Positions 25,233 to 33,978 of a DNA stretch of 54,331 bases are shown here, piece by piece. The notes under the pieces are model-generated. The model saw nothing but the letters and a program-made list of their open reading frames with translations. It was not told where the DNA came from and made no database searches. Made by a program: the position numbers and the translations under genes. The stretch is taken from contig NZ_LRQV01000035.1 of NCBI RefSeq assembly GCF_001567585.1, positions 1-54,331 of the forward strand. Direction: 5' to 3'. The number at the start of each line of letters is the position of its first letter. The first letter of the stretch is position 1. This stretch comes from Micromonospora rosaria (lineage in GTDB: Bacteria; Actinomycetota; Actinomycetes; Mycobacteriales; Micromonosporaceae).

Positions 25233-26489
25233 GTGGCGAGCAGCCCGATCTGGGCCAGCCGACCGAAGACCCGCGGCCTGGTGCTGGACGTCATCAGGGC
25301 GGCGCGCAGCATCAGCCGGGTCGAACTCGCGGCGGCGACGGGCCTGACGGGCGCGACGATCTCCGAGGTCGTGCGTGAGCTGATGGGTGACGGCCTGGTG
25401 GTCGAGGCCGGCCGGGGTGCACCGACGGGTGGCAAGCCACGCACCATGGTGCAGCTCAATCCGCTGGCCCGCTACAGCGTCGGGGTGCAACTCGAACGCA
25501 ACACGTGCGTTGTCGTGGTCGTCGACCTGGCGGGCCGACAGGTGGCCCGGACGTCGTTCCAGGGCGTGGCGATGCCGCCGGAGCGGGCGCTGCCGCTGGT
25601 GGCCGCACAGGTGGACACGTTGCTGGCCACGGCGGGCGTGGAGCGCGACAGGGTGTTGGGGGTCGGCCTGGTCAGTTACGGTCCACAGGACCGGCGCGCG
25701 GGTGTGTTGTTGACGCCGCAGCCGACCGACGAGTGGCTCAACTACCCGGTCACGCGGCGGCTGACGGAGACCCTCGGGCTGCCCGTCCTCCTCGACAACG
25801 ACGCGGCGGCGGCCGCGGTCGGCGAGTACTGGATGGGTGCGGTGGACCCCCGCAGCACCTACGGCTGCATCTACATGGCCACCGGAATCGGCGGCGGCGT
25901 CGTGGTCGCCGGTGCGGTGTATCGGGGAAGTTCGTCGAACGCCGTGGAGATCGGCCACATCTCGATGGACGTCAACGGCGACGAGTGCCCCTGCGGCAAC
26001 GTCGGCTGCCTGGAGAACTACGCCGGCCCGTCGGCCCTGGTCCGGCAGGCCCTGGCGACACCCGGGCTCGCCCAGCGGTTGGGCCTGGACCCGACCGCCG
26101 CCGACGTCCTCACCGAGTTCGCGCGGATCGCGGCCGCGGCCAACGCCGGTGACACCGGCGCGCGGGGCCTCGTCGAGCGGTCGGCCCGCTATCTCGGTCA
26201 CGCGGCCGTCACCATGGCCTGCCTGTTCGACGTGGATGCGATCGTCCTGGCCGGACCGAGCTTCGCGGTGGCCGGCTCGATCTACCAGACGATGATCCAG
26301 CAGGAGATGGACCGCCGCATGTTCGCCCGGCGGGCGCATCCGGTGCGGATCGTGCCGTCGGTCAACGGTTCGGACGCGGCGGCGATCGGCGGGGCGGTCC
26401 TCGTCCTGCAGAGCGAACTGACCCTCGGCCGTCCCCGCCCGGACGGCGAAGCCCGGCCGGCGCCCGCTGGCGCGGCCGGGCTTCACTGA
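25233..26489 (+). CDS. ROK-family transcriptional repressor (second of three)
   Basis: The 418-residue regulator has an N-terminal winged HTH at about residues 12-70 (ISRVELAAATGLTGATISEVV) and a ROK domain with LDNDAAAAAVGEYWMG (about 188-203), GIGGGVVVAGAVYRG, and an intact zinc motif EIGHISMDVNGDECPCGNVGCLE in pieces GHxxx and CPCGNVGC. GTG is the start, with GGGAGGG three bases ahead. It stands between the divergent GH5 gene and the co-directional beta-mannosidase, each of which has a TTGACT-N17-TAAGGAT promoter with the shared CTTAATTAGG element. It is the obvious candidate to bind that element and to respond to a manno- or cello-oligosaccharide. Confidence 0.9.
   Translation: MASSPIWASRPKTRGLVLDVIRAARSISRVELAAATGLTGATISEVVRELMGDGLVVEAGRGAPTGGKPRTMVQLNPLARYSVGVQLERNTCVVVVVDLAGRQVARTSFQGVAMPPERALPLVAAQVDTLLATAGVERDRVLGVGLVSYGPQDRRAGVLLTPQPTDEWLNYPVTRRLTETLGLPVLLDNDAAAAAVGEYWMGAVDPRSTYGCIYMATGIGGGVVVAGAVYRGSSSNAVEIGHISMDVNGDECPCGNVGCLENYAGPSALVRQALATPGLAQRLGLDPTAADVLTEFARIAAAANAGDTGARGLVERSARYLGHAAVTMACLFDVDAIVLAGPSFAVAGSIYQTMIQQEMDRRMFARRAHPVRIVPSVNGSDAAAIGGAVLVLQSELTLGRPRPDGEARPAPAGAAGLH
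26448..26484 (+). terminator. hairpin at the ROK gene 3' end
   Basis: GAAGCCCGGCCG (26448-26459) pairs perfectly with 26473-26484. It lies within the last 14 codons, with the stop codon just after it. Confidence 0.5.
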
Positions 26490-26554
26490 GGGTTCCCACC
26501 AGCGCTCACGCGCCGGGGCGCGGCCCGTCCGGACCGCCCGGCCCGGCCGACTCG

Positions 26555-26584
26555 TTGACTTAATTAGGTTACCTGCGTAAGGAT
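26555..26584 (+). promoter_or_regulatory. promoter of the beta-mannosidase gene with ROK-type operator
   Basis: TTGACT (26555-26560), a 17-base spacer and TAAGGAT (26578-26584) match the GH5 promoter in every element. CTTAATTAGG (26559-26568) overlaps the end of the -35 and the spacer. The start codon is 46 bases downstream. Confidence 0.75.
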
Positions 26585-26629
26585 CCTCCGCAGCTTCGGT
26601 CCCTGCCGCCAAACGACGAAGAGGGTCCC

Positions 26630-29092
26630 ATGACGCGCTCGACCTTGCACGAGGGCTGGCGCCTGCGCGCCATCGGTGGCCCCGTGCCGGATGTCCTCGC
26701 CGGGCGGGACGTTCCCGCTCAGGTGCCCGGCAGCACCCACCTGGACCTGATGGCCGCCGGTCTCATCGCCGACCCCTACCTGGACCGCAACGAGGCGGCC
26801 CTGACCTGGATGCACCGCGTCGACTGGCGGTACACGACGGCGTTCCAGACGACCGCGCCCCGGGTGGGCGAGCGGGTGGAGCTGGTCTTCGACGGCATCG
26901 ACACGATCGCCACCGTCGAGCTCAACGGCGTCGTGCTCGGCCACACCGCCAACATGCACCGCAGCTACCGGTTCGATGTCCGCGAGGCGCTGCGGGAGGG
27001 CCGCAACGACCTGACCGTGACGCTGGGATCCGCGCTCAGCCACGCCGAGCGGCTGGAGGCCCGGCTCGGCTGGCGGCAGCGCGCCTACCCGCACCCGTAC
27101 AACGCGATCCGCAAGATGGCCTGCTCCTTCGGCTGGGACTGGGGTCCGGACCTGCAGACCGCCGGCATCTGGAAGCCCGTGCGGCTGGAACGCTGGGACA
27201 CCGCCCGCCTGGCCCGGGTGCGCCCGCTCGTCACCGTCGACGCCGACGGGACCGGCCGCGTGGACGTCCACCTGGCGGTGGATCGGGCCGCGGACCGCGC
27301 CTACACCGCGGTGGTGACCGTCGGCGACCGCGAGGAACGGGTGCCGGTCTCCGGCGACGCCGCGCAGGTCACCGTCCTCGTGCCGGACGCCCGGCTGTGG
27401 TGGCCGGTCGGCTACGGTGAGCAGCCGCGCTACGAGTTGACCGTCACGCTGCTGGCCGACGGCGAGCCGGTGGACACCGACCGGCGTCGGATCGGCTTCC
27501 GCACCGTCGCCGTGGACACCGCGCCGGACGGGACCGGCACTCCCTTCACCTTCGTCGTCAACGGCACCCGGATCTTCGCCAAGGGCGCCAACTGGATCCC
27601 GGACGACCACCTCCTCACCCGGGTCACCCCCGAGCGGCTCGCCCGCCGGATCGACCAGGCCGTCGGGGCGAACATGAACATGCTGCGGATCTGGGGCGGC
27701 GGCATCTACGAGACCGACGACTTCTACGCCGCCTGCGACGAGCGGGGCGTGCTGGTGTGGCAGGACTTCCCCTTCGCGTGTGCCTTCTACGCCGAGGAGG
27801 AGCCCCTGCGCAGCGAGGTCGCGGCCGAGGCGCGGGAGAACATCACCCGGCTGGTCGCCCGCCCGTCGCTCGTGCTGTGGAACGGCAACAACGAGAACCT
27901 GCCCGCCTACACCGACTGGGAGGGCTGGCGGGAGTCCCTCGACGGACGCAGCTGGGGGCTCGGCTACTACACCGGCCTGCTGCCCGACCTCGTCACCGAA
28001 CTGGACCCCACCCGCCCGTACGCGCCCGGCAGCCCCTACAGCCCCGGCGACTTCCCGCCCAACGACGCCCAGCACGGCACCCGCCACGAGTGGGACGTCT
28101 GGAACATGCTCGACTACACCCACTACCGTGACCACATCCCGCGGTTCTGCGCGGAGTTCGGCTTCCAGGGCCCACCCACCTGGGCGACCCTCACCCGCTG
28201 GATCCACGACCAGCCGCTGACCCCCACCTCACCCGCGTTCCTGCTGCACCAGAAGGCCGGGGACGGCAACGGCAAGCTGGACCGGGGTCTCGCACCCCAC
28301 CTGCCCGTCCCGGACGACTTCGAGCAGTGGCACTGGGCGACACAGCTCAACCAGGCGCGGGCGGTGGCGTTCGGCGTCGAACACTTCCGCTCCTGGTGGC
28401 CACGAACGGCCGGAGCCCTCGTCTGGCAGCTCAACGACTGCTGGCCGGTCACCTCGTGGGCCGCCGTGGACAGCGACGAACGACCCAAGCCCCTCTACTA
28501 CGCCCTCAGACACGCGTTCGCCCCACGACTGCTGACCGTGCAGCCCCGCGCGGGCAGAGCCACCCTGGTCGCGGTCAACGACGACGACCAGCCGTGGACG
28601 GGCACGGTCCACGCCACGCGACAGACCCTCGCCGGCGACCTCCTGGCGACCGCCGAGCTGCCGCTCGATGTCCCGCCCCGGTCCGTCGCCCTGCTCGACC
28701 TGGCCGACGACCTGCGCACCCCCGCCGACCCGACACGCGAGATCCTGGTCGCCGCCGCCGACGGCGCCCGCGTCCACCACCAGTTCACCGAGGACCGCGA
28801 CCTCGCCTACCACCCGACGCCCGTCACCGCCGAGGTCACGCCCGTGACCGGCGGCTACCGGGTGGACGTGCGGGCCACTTCGTACGTCCGTGACCTCGCC
28901 CTGCTCGCCGACAAGGTGGCCCCCGACGCGGTCGTCGACGACATGCTCGTCTCGCTGCTCGCGGGCGAGACCCACACCTTCACCGTACGCACCACGGCGT
29001 CCCTGGCCGACCCGTCCGCGCTGCTGCATCCCCGGGTGCTGCGCTCCGCCAACGCGGCAGCGCGGGCCGAGGAGAGGCCCGACGAGGACTGA
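26630..29092 (+). CDS. beta-mannosidase, family GH2
   Basis: The 820-residue cytoplasmic enzyme removes mannose from the non-reducing end of manno-oligosaccharides. It has the GH2 layout: N-terminal sugar-binding domain (VPGSTHLDL, FDGIDTIATVELNG), two beta domains, a TIM barrel with IRKMACSFGWDWGP and MLRIWGGGIYE, acid/base Glu422 in WNGNNEN, and nucleophile Glu509 in CAEFGFQG. The IRKMACSFGWDWGP motif is typical of beta-mannosidases rather than beta-galactosidases. GAGGG lies seven bases before the ATG. No signal peptide, so substrate must be imported, which fits the Opp-type importer downstream. A 3' fragment of a second such gene is found at 30892. Confidence 0.93.
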   Translation: MTRSTLHEGWRLRAIGGPVPDVLAGRDVPAQVPGSTHLDLMAAGLIADPYLDRNEAALTWMHRVDWRYTTAFQTTAPRVGERVELVFDGIDTIATVELNGVVLGHTANMHRSYRFDVREALREGRNDLTVTLGSALSHAERLEARLGWRQRAYPHPYNAIRKMACSFGWDWGPDLQTAGIWKPVRLERWDTARLARVRPLVTVDADGTGRVDVHLAVDRAADRAYTAVVTVGDREERVPVSGDAAQVTVLVPDARLWWPVGYGEQPRYELTVTLLADGEPVDTDRRRIGFRTVAVDTAPDGTGTPFTFVVNGTRIFAKGANWIPDDHLLTRVTPERLARRIDQAVGANMNMLRIWGGGIYETDDFYAACDERGVLVWQDFPFACAFYAEEEPLRSEVAAEARENITRLVARPSLVLWNGNNENLPAYTDWEGWRESLDGRSWGLGYYTGLLPDLVTELDPTRPYAPGSPYSPGDFPPNDAQHGTRHEWDVWNMLDYTHYRDHIPRFCAEFGFQGPPTWATLTRWIHDQPLTPTSPAFLLHQKAGDGNGKLDRGLAPHLPVPDDFEQWHWATQLNQARAVAFGVEHFRSWWPRTAGALVWQLNDCWPVTSWAAVDSDERPKPLYYALRHAFAPRLLTVQPRAGRATLVAVNDDDQPWTGTVHATRQTLAGDLLATAELPLDVPPRSVALLDLADDLRTPADPTREILVAAADGARVHHQFTEDRDLAYHPTPVTAEVTPVTGGYRVDVRATSYVRDLALLADKVAPDAVVDDMLVSLLAGETHTFTVRTTASLADPSALLHPRVLRSANAAARAEERPDED

Positions 29093-29109
29093 CAGCGCCC
29101 CCGGGCGCA

Positions 29110-29141
29110 ACGGCTGCGGGTCCGGTCCGACCCGCAGCCGT
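29110..29141. terminator. hairpin terminator between convergent genes
   Basis: ACGGCTGCGGGTC (29110-29122) and its perfect 13-base complement (29129-29141) enclose a six-base loop, between the beta-mannosidase and the convergent kinase remnant. Confidence 0.75.
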
Positions 29142-29158
29142 CGTGGTGCCGCCCCGCC

Positions 29159-29576
29159 TCAGCCGGTCGCCGCCTGCGCCACCGCGTCGAGCTCGGCCGG
29201 CGTCGGTGGGTCGGCACCCGGCCTGGACACCGTGACGGCGGCGGCGCTCGCCGCCCGGGATCCCGCCCGGCGCAGCTCCTTTCCGCTGAGCGCGGCGAGC
29301 ACCCCACGGGCGGCCGGACCGTGCGCCCCGAGACCCACGAGCGCGTCGATCAGCGCCCCCATGAAGGTGTCGCCGGCACCGATCGTGTCGGCCACGGTCA
29401 CCGGCACGCCCGGCACGGTGACGACGTCGTCGCCGCGGACGAGCACGCTGCCGTGCCACGTTCGCGGGACTGCCGCCGGGCAGTTCCCGTACGCCGGGAT
29501 CGACGCCGTCGCCGCGACCCGCCGGCAGCACGTCGATCAGCGTCTCGCCGATCACCACCACCGACGGCCCGGTCAT
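29159..29576 (-). pseudogene. PfkB-family sugar kinase with internal deletion
   Basis: From the ATG at 29576 the frame reads SVVVIGETLIDVLPAGR and LPGGSPANVA, the N-terminal substrate-binding half of a fructokinase-type PfkB protein. At about 29460 it jumps, in another frame, to the C-terminal half: VPGVPVTVADTIGAGDTFMG, whose DTIGAGDTF holds the catalytic Asp and anion hole. About 150 central residues are missing out of ~310. Its ATG overlaps the stop of the AGE gene (ATGA), showing it once was the next gene of that operon. A kinase of this class would phosphorylate the fructose made from mannose, so the native route from mannose is cut here. Confidence 0.75.
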
Positions 29577-30895
29577 GCCGGTCGCCATCGGCCGTCGGCG
29601 TCCTTCGGCGGCGGGGCGAGCAGCCCCGACCGTAGCGCCCGGGCGAGCGTGGGCGCGAGCGGCAGCCGCGGCAGCAGCGTGGCCTGCAGCGCGTGGTAGA
29701 CGTCGGGTTTGCCGGGCCACACAGTCGTGGCGGGCAGGTTCCGCGGGTCGAGTTCGTGCCACCACGAGCCGCCCGTGCGGTCGAGCAGATGACGCTCGGC
29801 GTAGTCCCACCAGGCGGCGTAGTGGTCGGCGTACCGCCGCTCGCCGGTGCGCCGGTGCAGCGCCGCGGCGGCGGCGATCGCCTCCGCCACCACCCAGTGC
29901 ATCCGCTGGCGCACCAACGGCGTGCCGTCCCAGTCGGTGGTGTAGACGAAGCCCTCCGCGCCGTCGGCGTCCCAGCCGTCGTCGACGGCCCGGTCGAACA
30001 GCCGCACCGCCGCCGCGACGAGGGCGTCGTCGACGCCCACCGCCGCCTCGACGGTCAGCAGCAGCCGCGACCACTCCAGACCGTGGCCGGGGGTGGCGCC
30101 GTACGGCTTGAACGGGTCGTCCGGTCGGCTGCGGTGGAAGCCGAGATCGGGGGTCCAGTCCGGCCCGAAGTGTTCCGGCAGACGCCCGTGGTGGACGGCG
30201 GCGAGTTCGACGACGAACCGGGCCGCCCGCGCGGCCCGGTTCCGCCAGACGGCCGCTCCCCCGCCGACGGCGGGCTCGACCGGGTCGTCGAGCACCTCGA
30301 CGGCGTCGGCCACGGCGAGCATCGCCTCGACCGCATGCATGGTGGCGTTGAGGCCGCGGTAGTCGTCGGGGCGGGTGAAGTCGGCGTCCCAGGTGTCCAG
30401 CGGGCGGCCCGCCGTGTCGTCCCAGAACCGGGCGAGGTAGACGTCGGCGGCGTCGGCGAGCAGCGTGGTGCCGCCGGGTCGGCGGGCGAGCGCTGCGGAC
30501 GACGCCGCGAGCAGCACGAAGGTGTGGTTGTAGCAGGACTTGCCGGCGGCGCGGTCGGGGACGCCGTCCGGTCCGAGCGCGTGGAACCACCCACCGTGCC
30601 CGACGTCGCGCAGCCGACCGGTCAGGCCCGCCAGCGCGGCGTCGGCGACGGGGGCGCTACCGGGCACGCCGAGCAGCACACCGAGCGAGTACGCGTGCGC
30701 GGTGCGGGCGGTGATCCAGGTGAGCACGCCGTGCGTGGGATCCGGCACGCCATGCGTGTCCAGGTAGGCGGCGCCGCCGTCGGGCAGCGCGGACCGCGCG
30801 CCGAAGGCGAGCAGCCGGCGGCACTCGGCGTCCAGCCACGCGTGGTGGGCGGGCCGGGCGAGCCGATTCACGGGCAGGGCCGGGGTGGCGGTCAC
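29573..30895 (-). CDS. AGE-family sugar epimerase/isomerase
   Basis: The 440-residue (alpha/alpha)6-barrel protein belongs to the N-acylglucosamine 2-epimerase superfamily, which includes D-mannose isomerase and cellobiose/mannobiose 2-epimerase. Visible family marks are LTWITARTAHAYSLG, KSCYNHTFVLLA, LNATMHAVEAMLA (His), PGHGLEWSRLLL (His) and RMHWVVAEAI (His), which carry the catalytic histidines. Between two mannan-type glycosidases and a fructokinase relic, mannose-to-fructose isomerisation is most likely; mannobiose epimerisation is the alternative. The GTG start overlaps the stop of an upstream beta-mannosidase remnant (GTGA), and its stop overlaps the kinase ATG, so it was the middle gene of a tightly coupled trio. 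Confidence 0.85.
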   Translation of the reverse strand: MTATPALPVNRLARPAHHAWLDAECRRLLAFGARSALPDGGAAYLDTHGVPDPTHGVLTWITARTAHAYSLGVLLGVPGSAPVADAALAGLTGRLRDVGHGGWFHALGPDGVPDRAAGKSCYNHTFVLLAASSAALARRPGGTTLLADAADVYLARFWDDTAGRPLDTWDADFTRPDDYRGLNATMHAVEAMLAVADAVEVLDDPVEPAVGGGAAVWRNRAARAARFVVELAAVHHGRLPEHFGPDWTPDLGFHRSRPDDPFKPYGATPGHGLEWSRLLLTVEAAVGVDDALVAAAVRLFDRAVDDGWDADGAEGFVYTTDWDGTPLVRQRMHWVVAEAIAAAAALHRRTGERRYADHYAAWWDYAERHLLDRTGGSWWHELDPRNLPATTVWPGKPDVYHALQATLLPRLPLAPTLARALRSGLLAPPPKDADGRWRPA

Positions 30896-31032
30896 GGAAG
30901 GGTCCTCTCTGCCGGGTCCAGAAGGGCGTTGGCGCAGCGGACGGCGGCGGCGAAGGCCTGCGGGTCGCCGGACGGCGACGTCACGCGGAAGGTGACGGAC
31001 CGGCCGGCGCGGAGGGTCACCATGCCGTCGGG
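30892..31032 (-). pseudogene. 3' end of a second GH2 beta-mannosidase
   Basis: The last 46 codons before the AGE start read GMVTLRAGRSVTFRVTS, then DPQAFAAAVRCANALLDP and stop. They align in pattern with the end of the intact beta-mannosidase (MLVSLLAGETHTFTVRTT ... LHPRVLRSAN). Upstream, the family similarity disappears and no start exists before the ABC ATPase gene. The stop overlaps the AGE GTG. So the operon once had a beta-mannosidase between the importer and AGE, and nearly all of it is deleted. Confidence 0.6.
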
Positions 31033-31073
31033 GTGCGGAAACGAATGCGGAACGCTGCGCGGGGGCTGCCGGA

Positions 31074-31988
31074 TCAGCCCACGGCGGGCCGGTCGGTCGC
31101 CGTGGCCGACGGTACCCCGGCCTGCTCCCACCGGCGGGTGCGGTGGTCGTAGCAGACGCTGTTGTCGATGGCGTCGCGGTCCACCGTCACGGCGGCCGTG
31201 ACCCGGTCGCGGCGCTCGGGATCCGGTGCCGAGCGCGCCAGCAACCTGGTGTAGTGGTGGTGCGGGTCGAGGATCACCGCGTCGGACGGCCCGCGCTCGA
31301 CGATGCGACCTCGGTAGAGCACGAGGATCTCGTCCGAGAAGTGCCGGGCGGTGGCCAGGTCGTGGGTGATGTACAGGACGGCGAGCCGGTCCTCCCGCTG
31401 CAGGCGGCCCATGAGGTTGAGCACCCCGAGGCGGATCGAGACGTCCAGCATGGACACCGGCTCGTCGGCGACGAGCACCTGTGCTCCCGGGGCCAGCGCG
31501 CGGGCGATCGCGACCCGCTGGCGCTGGCCGCCGGAGAGCTCGTGCGGGCGGCGCGGCGCGATGGTCTCGGCCGGGGTGAGGTTGACCCGTTCGAGCATCT
31601 CCAGCACCCGCTGGTGTGTCTCGGCGGCGGTGTGGGTGCGCTGGTGGATGCGCAGCGGGCGGGCGATGTGGTGCTCGATCGAGTGGAAGGGGTTGAGGGA
31701 GGCGAACGGGTCCTGGAAGACCATCTGCACCTGCCGCCGGTACAGCGACCCCTGCACCGGGGTGCCGTCGTCGAGACGCACGTCGACCGTGCCGGAGGTG
31801 GGTTTCTCCATCCGTGTGAGGATCTTGGCGATGGTGGACTTGCCCGAGCCCGACTCCCCCACGAGGGCGACGGTACGCCCGGGGACCAGGTCGAAGCTGA
31901 CGTGGTCGACGGCGCGCAGCCGCGTGCGGCGCAGGCCCGTGCGGATCCGGTAGTCCTTGACGAGGTCGGTCACGTGGACGAGGGTCAT
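31074..31988 (-). CDS. Opp-type ABC transporter ATPase (OppF-like)
   Basis: The 304-residue ATPase of the peptide/oligosaccharide importer has Walker A GESGSGKST (about residues 41-49), Q-loop FQDPFASLNP, signature LSGGQRQRVAIARAL and Walker B VLVADEP. It energises uptake through the two permeases encoded upstream. The ATG overlaps the stop of the OppD-like gene by ATGA. The C-terminal ~40 residues (YDHRTRRWEQAG) match the tail of oligosaccharide-type OppF. It is the last intact gene of the importer operon, followed by the deleted beta-mannosidase and AGE. Confidence 0.93.
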   Translation of the reverse strand: MTLVHVTDLVKDYRIRTGLRRTRLRAVDHVSFDLVPGRTVALVGESGSGKSTIAKILTRMEKPTSGTVDVRLDDGTPVQGSLYRRQVQMVFQDPFASLNPFHSIEHHIARPLRIHQRTHTAAETHQRVLEMLERVNLTPAETIAPRRPHELSGGQRQRVAIARALAPGAQVLVADEPVSMLDVSIRLGVLNLMGRLQREDRLAVLYITHDLATARHFSDEILVLYRGRIVERGPSDAVILDPHHHYTRLLARSAPDPERRDRVTAAVTVDRDAIDNSVCYDHRTRRWEQAGVPSATATDRPAVG

Positions 31989-32911
31989 GCGCGCTCCTCG
32001 ATGGTGCCGTCGGCCGGTGCGGCGGTCTCGTCGACCCCGGTGCGGATGAACGCGCCGCGCGCTCCGGACAGGCTCGGGAACGAGCCGAGGAGCCGACGGG
32101 TGTACGCATGCCGCGCGTGGCGGTACAGCAGGTCGGCCGCGCCGAGCTCGACGATCTCGCCCGCCAGCATGACGGCGATCCGGTCGCTGATCTCCAGCAG
32201 CAGCGGCAGGTCGTGCGTGATGAAGATGACGGCGAAGTCCAGCTCGTCGCGCAGCCGCACGATCTCGGTCAGGATCTCGCGTTGGACGACGACGTCCAGC
32301 GCCGTGGTGGGCTCGTCCATGATCATGACCTGCGGTTCGAGCAGCATCGCCATCGCGATCATGACCCGTTGCCGCATTCCCCCGGAGAGTTCGTGCGGGA
32401 AGGAGCCCAGTCGCCGGGGGTCCACCCCGACCCGCCGCAGCACCTCTGCGGACCGCTCGCGCACCTGCGCCCGCGGCAGGCCGGGGCGGTGGGCCAGCAG
32501 GGTGTCGCGCAGCTGCGCCCGCACGGTCGTGACGGGGTTGAGGGCGTTCATGGCGCCCTGGAACACCATGGAGAGCTTCTCCCAGCGGAACGCGCGCAGC
32601 TCCACGTCGGTCAGCGCGAGCACGTCGATGTCCTCGCCGGCGCTGTCGTGGAACGTCACGCGGCCGGAGGCGATGCGGGCGGGCGGGCGGTGCAGCCGGT
32701 TGATCGCGTACGCCAGGGTGGTCTTGCCGCACCCGGACTCGCCGGCCAGGCCGAGGATCTCCCCCCGGTGCAGCGTCAGGCTCGCGTTCCGGACGGCGGT
32801 CACCGGCGGGTCCGCCTCGTACACGACGGTGAGGTTCTCGACCGTCAGTACGGCGTCGACCCTCGACCCGTCGGCGGCGCAGGCGTGGTCGTGCTGGAGC
32901 GTCGTGCTCAT
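31985..32911 (-). CDS. Opp-type ABC transporter ATPase (OppD-like)
   Basis: The 308-residue ATPase has Walker A GESGCGKTT (about residues 50-58), Q-loop FQGAMNALNPV, signature LSGGMRQRVMIAMAM and Walker B VMIMDEPTTALD. The FQGAMNALNPV form of the Q-loop is the version seen in actinobacterial sugar-linked Opp systems. Both ends overlap neighbours by four bases (ATGA), so the permease, this gene and the second ATPase are translationally coupled. It pairs with the OppF-like subunit to power import of oligosaccharides or peptides. Confidence 0.93.
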   Translation of the reverse strand: MSTTLQHDHACAADGSRVDAVLTVENLTVVYEADPPVTAVRNASLTLHRGEILGLAGESGCGKTTLAYAINRLHRPPARIASGRVTFHDSAGEDIDVLALTDVELRAFRWEKLSMVFQGAMNALNPVTTVRAQLRDTLLAHRPGLPRAQVRERSAEVLRRVGVDPRRLGSFPHELSGGMRQRVMIAMAMLLEPQVMIMDEPTTALDVVVQREILTEIVRLRDELDFAVIFITHDLPLLLEISDRIAVMLAGEIVELGAADLLYRHARHAYTRRLLGSFPSLSGARGAFIRTGVDETAAPADGTIEERA

Positions 32912-33963
32912 CGCGGGGACTCCTCCGAGAGGTTCGCGCCGGGGGAGCCGGCACCCGGGGCGTCGGTCCTGCGGCGGGCCGGTCCCCGCTGCGTGCGCGC
33001 GACCTGCCGCGCGCGCCTGCGGTGCCGGCGCAGGTTCCTGAGCTTGGGGTTGATGATCTCGTCGATCGAGAAGTTCACCAGGGACAGGCCCATGCCGAAA
33101 AGCGCGATGATCAGGCCCGGCGGCACGAACCACCACCACGCGCCGAGCGACAGCGCGTACCCGTTTTGCGCGTAGAAGAGCATCGTGCCGAGCGTGGCGG
33201 AGTTCGAGGCGCCGAGGCCGATGAAGGCCAGACCGGCCTCGCCGAGGATCGCGGCGATGACCGCGAACACGAACTGGGACGCGATGACCGGCAGGAGGTT
33301 CGGCAGGATCTCCACGACGATGACCCGCCAGGGTTTCTCGCCGGCGACCTTCGACGCGGCGACGTAGTCGCGGTTGCGCACCGAGAGCGTCTGGGCGCGC
33401 AGCACCCGCGCCGACGCGGCCCAGCTCGTCAGGGCGAGCACCACGACGATGGTCCACACGCCACGGCTCTCGCGCGGTACGAAGCCCGAGATCACGATGA
33501 CCAGGGGCAGGCCGGGGATCACCAGGAAGACGTTCGACAGCAGGGAGAACGCCTCGTCGACGATCCCGCCTCGGTAGGCGCCGTAGATGCCGAAGAACGC
33601 CGACAGGGCGGTGGTGAGGATGCCGACGAGCACGCCGATCTGCAACGAGCCGCGGGTGGCGTGGGCGAGTTGCGCGAGCACGTCCTGCCCGGTCTGGGTG
33701 GTGCCGAGCAGGAACTGCGCCGACGGCGGTGTGAGCCCCTGGTCCCGGATCTGCTTGGGGTCGCCCACGAGGTAGACGGCGATGATCCCGAAGAGCGTGA
33801 TCCCGACGACCAGCACGAGACCGAGGGCCAGCCAGGGCGTCATGGAGGGCAGCAGCATGCGCCAGCCCGCTCGGGCGGGGCGGCCCGTCGGGCCGGTCGT
33901 CGGGGTGAGCGTGTCGGCGGCGTCGGCCACCGTCGGTGCGCTGGCGGGGGTGAGGTTCGTCAT
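32908..33963 (-). CDS. Opp-type ABC permease (OppC-like)
   Basis: The 351-residue inner-membrane permease has a long N-terminal tail, a first membrane helix at about residues 43-65 (WLALGLVLVVGITLFGIIAV), five more helices and the EAA-type cytoplasmic loop around RDYVAASKVAGEKPWRVIVVEILPNL in pieces ASKVAG and EILPNLLP. It heterodimerises with the OppB-like permease. The C-terminal ~50 residues are unusually long and basic (LRNLRRHRRRARQVARTQRG). Its stop overlaps the OppD-like start; the OppB-like gene ends 15 bases upstream. Confidence 0.92.
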   Translation of the reverse strand: MTNLTPASAPTVADAADTLTPTTGPTGRPARAGWRMLLPSMTPWLALGLVLVVGITLFGIIAVYLVGDPKQIRDQGLTPPSAQFLLGTTQTGQDVLAQLAHATRGSLQIGVLVGILTTALSAFFGIYGAYRGGIVDEAFSLLSNVFLVIPGLPLVIVISGFVPRESRGVWTIVVVLALTSWAASARVLRAQTLSVRNRDYVAASKVAGEKPWRVIVVEILPNLLPVIASQFVFAVIAAILGEAGLAFIGLGASNSATLGTMLFYAQNGYALSLGAWWWFVPPGLIIALFGMGLSLVNFSIDEIINPKLRNLRRHRRRARQVARTQRGPARRRTDAPGAGSPGANLSEESPR

Positions 33964-33978
33964 CGTGGTGTTTCCCCG

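Noticed and set aside
23562..26612. Minus-strand frame of 1016 codons
   Set aside because: Only the last 498 codons are the GH5 enzyme. The upstream half is antisense to the ROK gene and lacks family similarity; the signal peptide and AGGAG fix the start at 25058.
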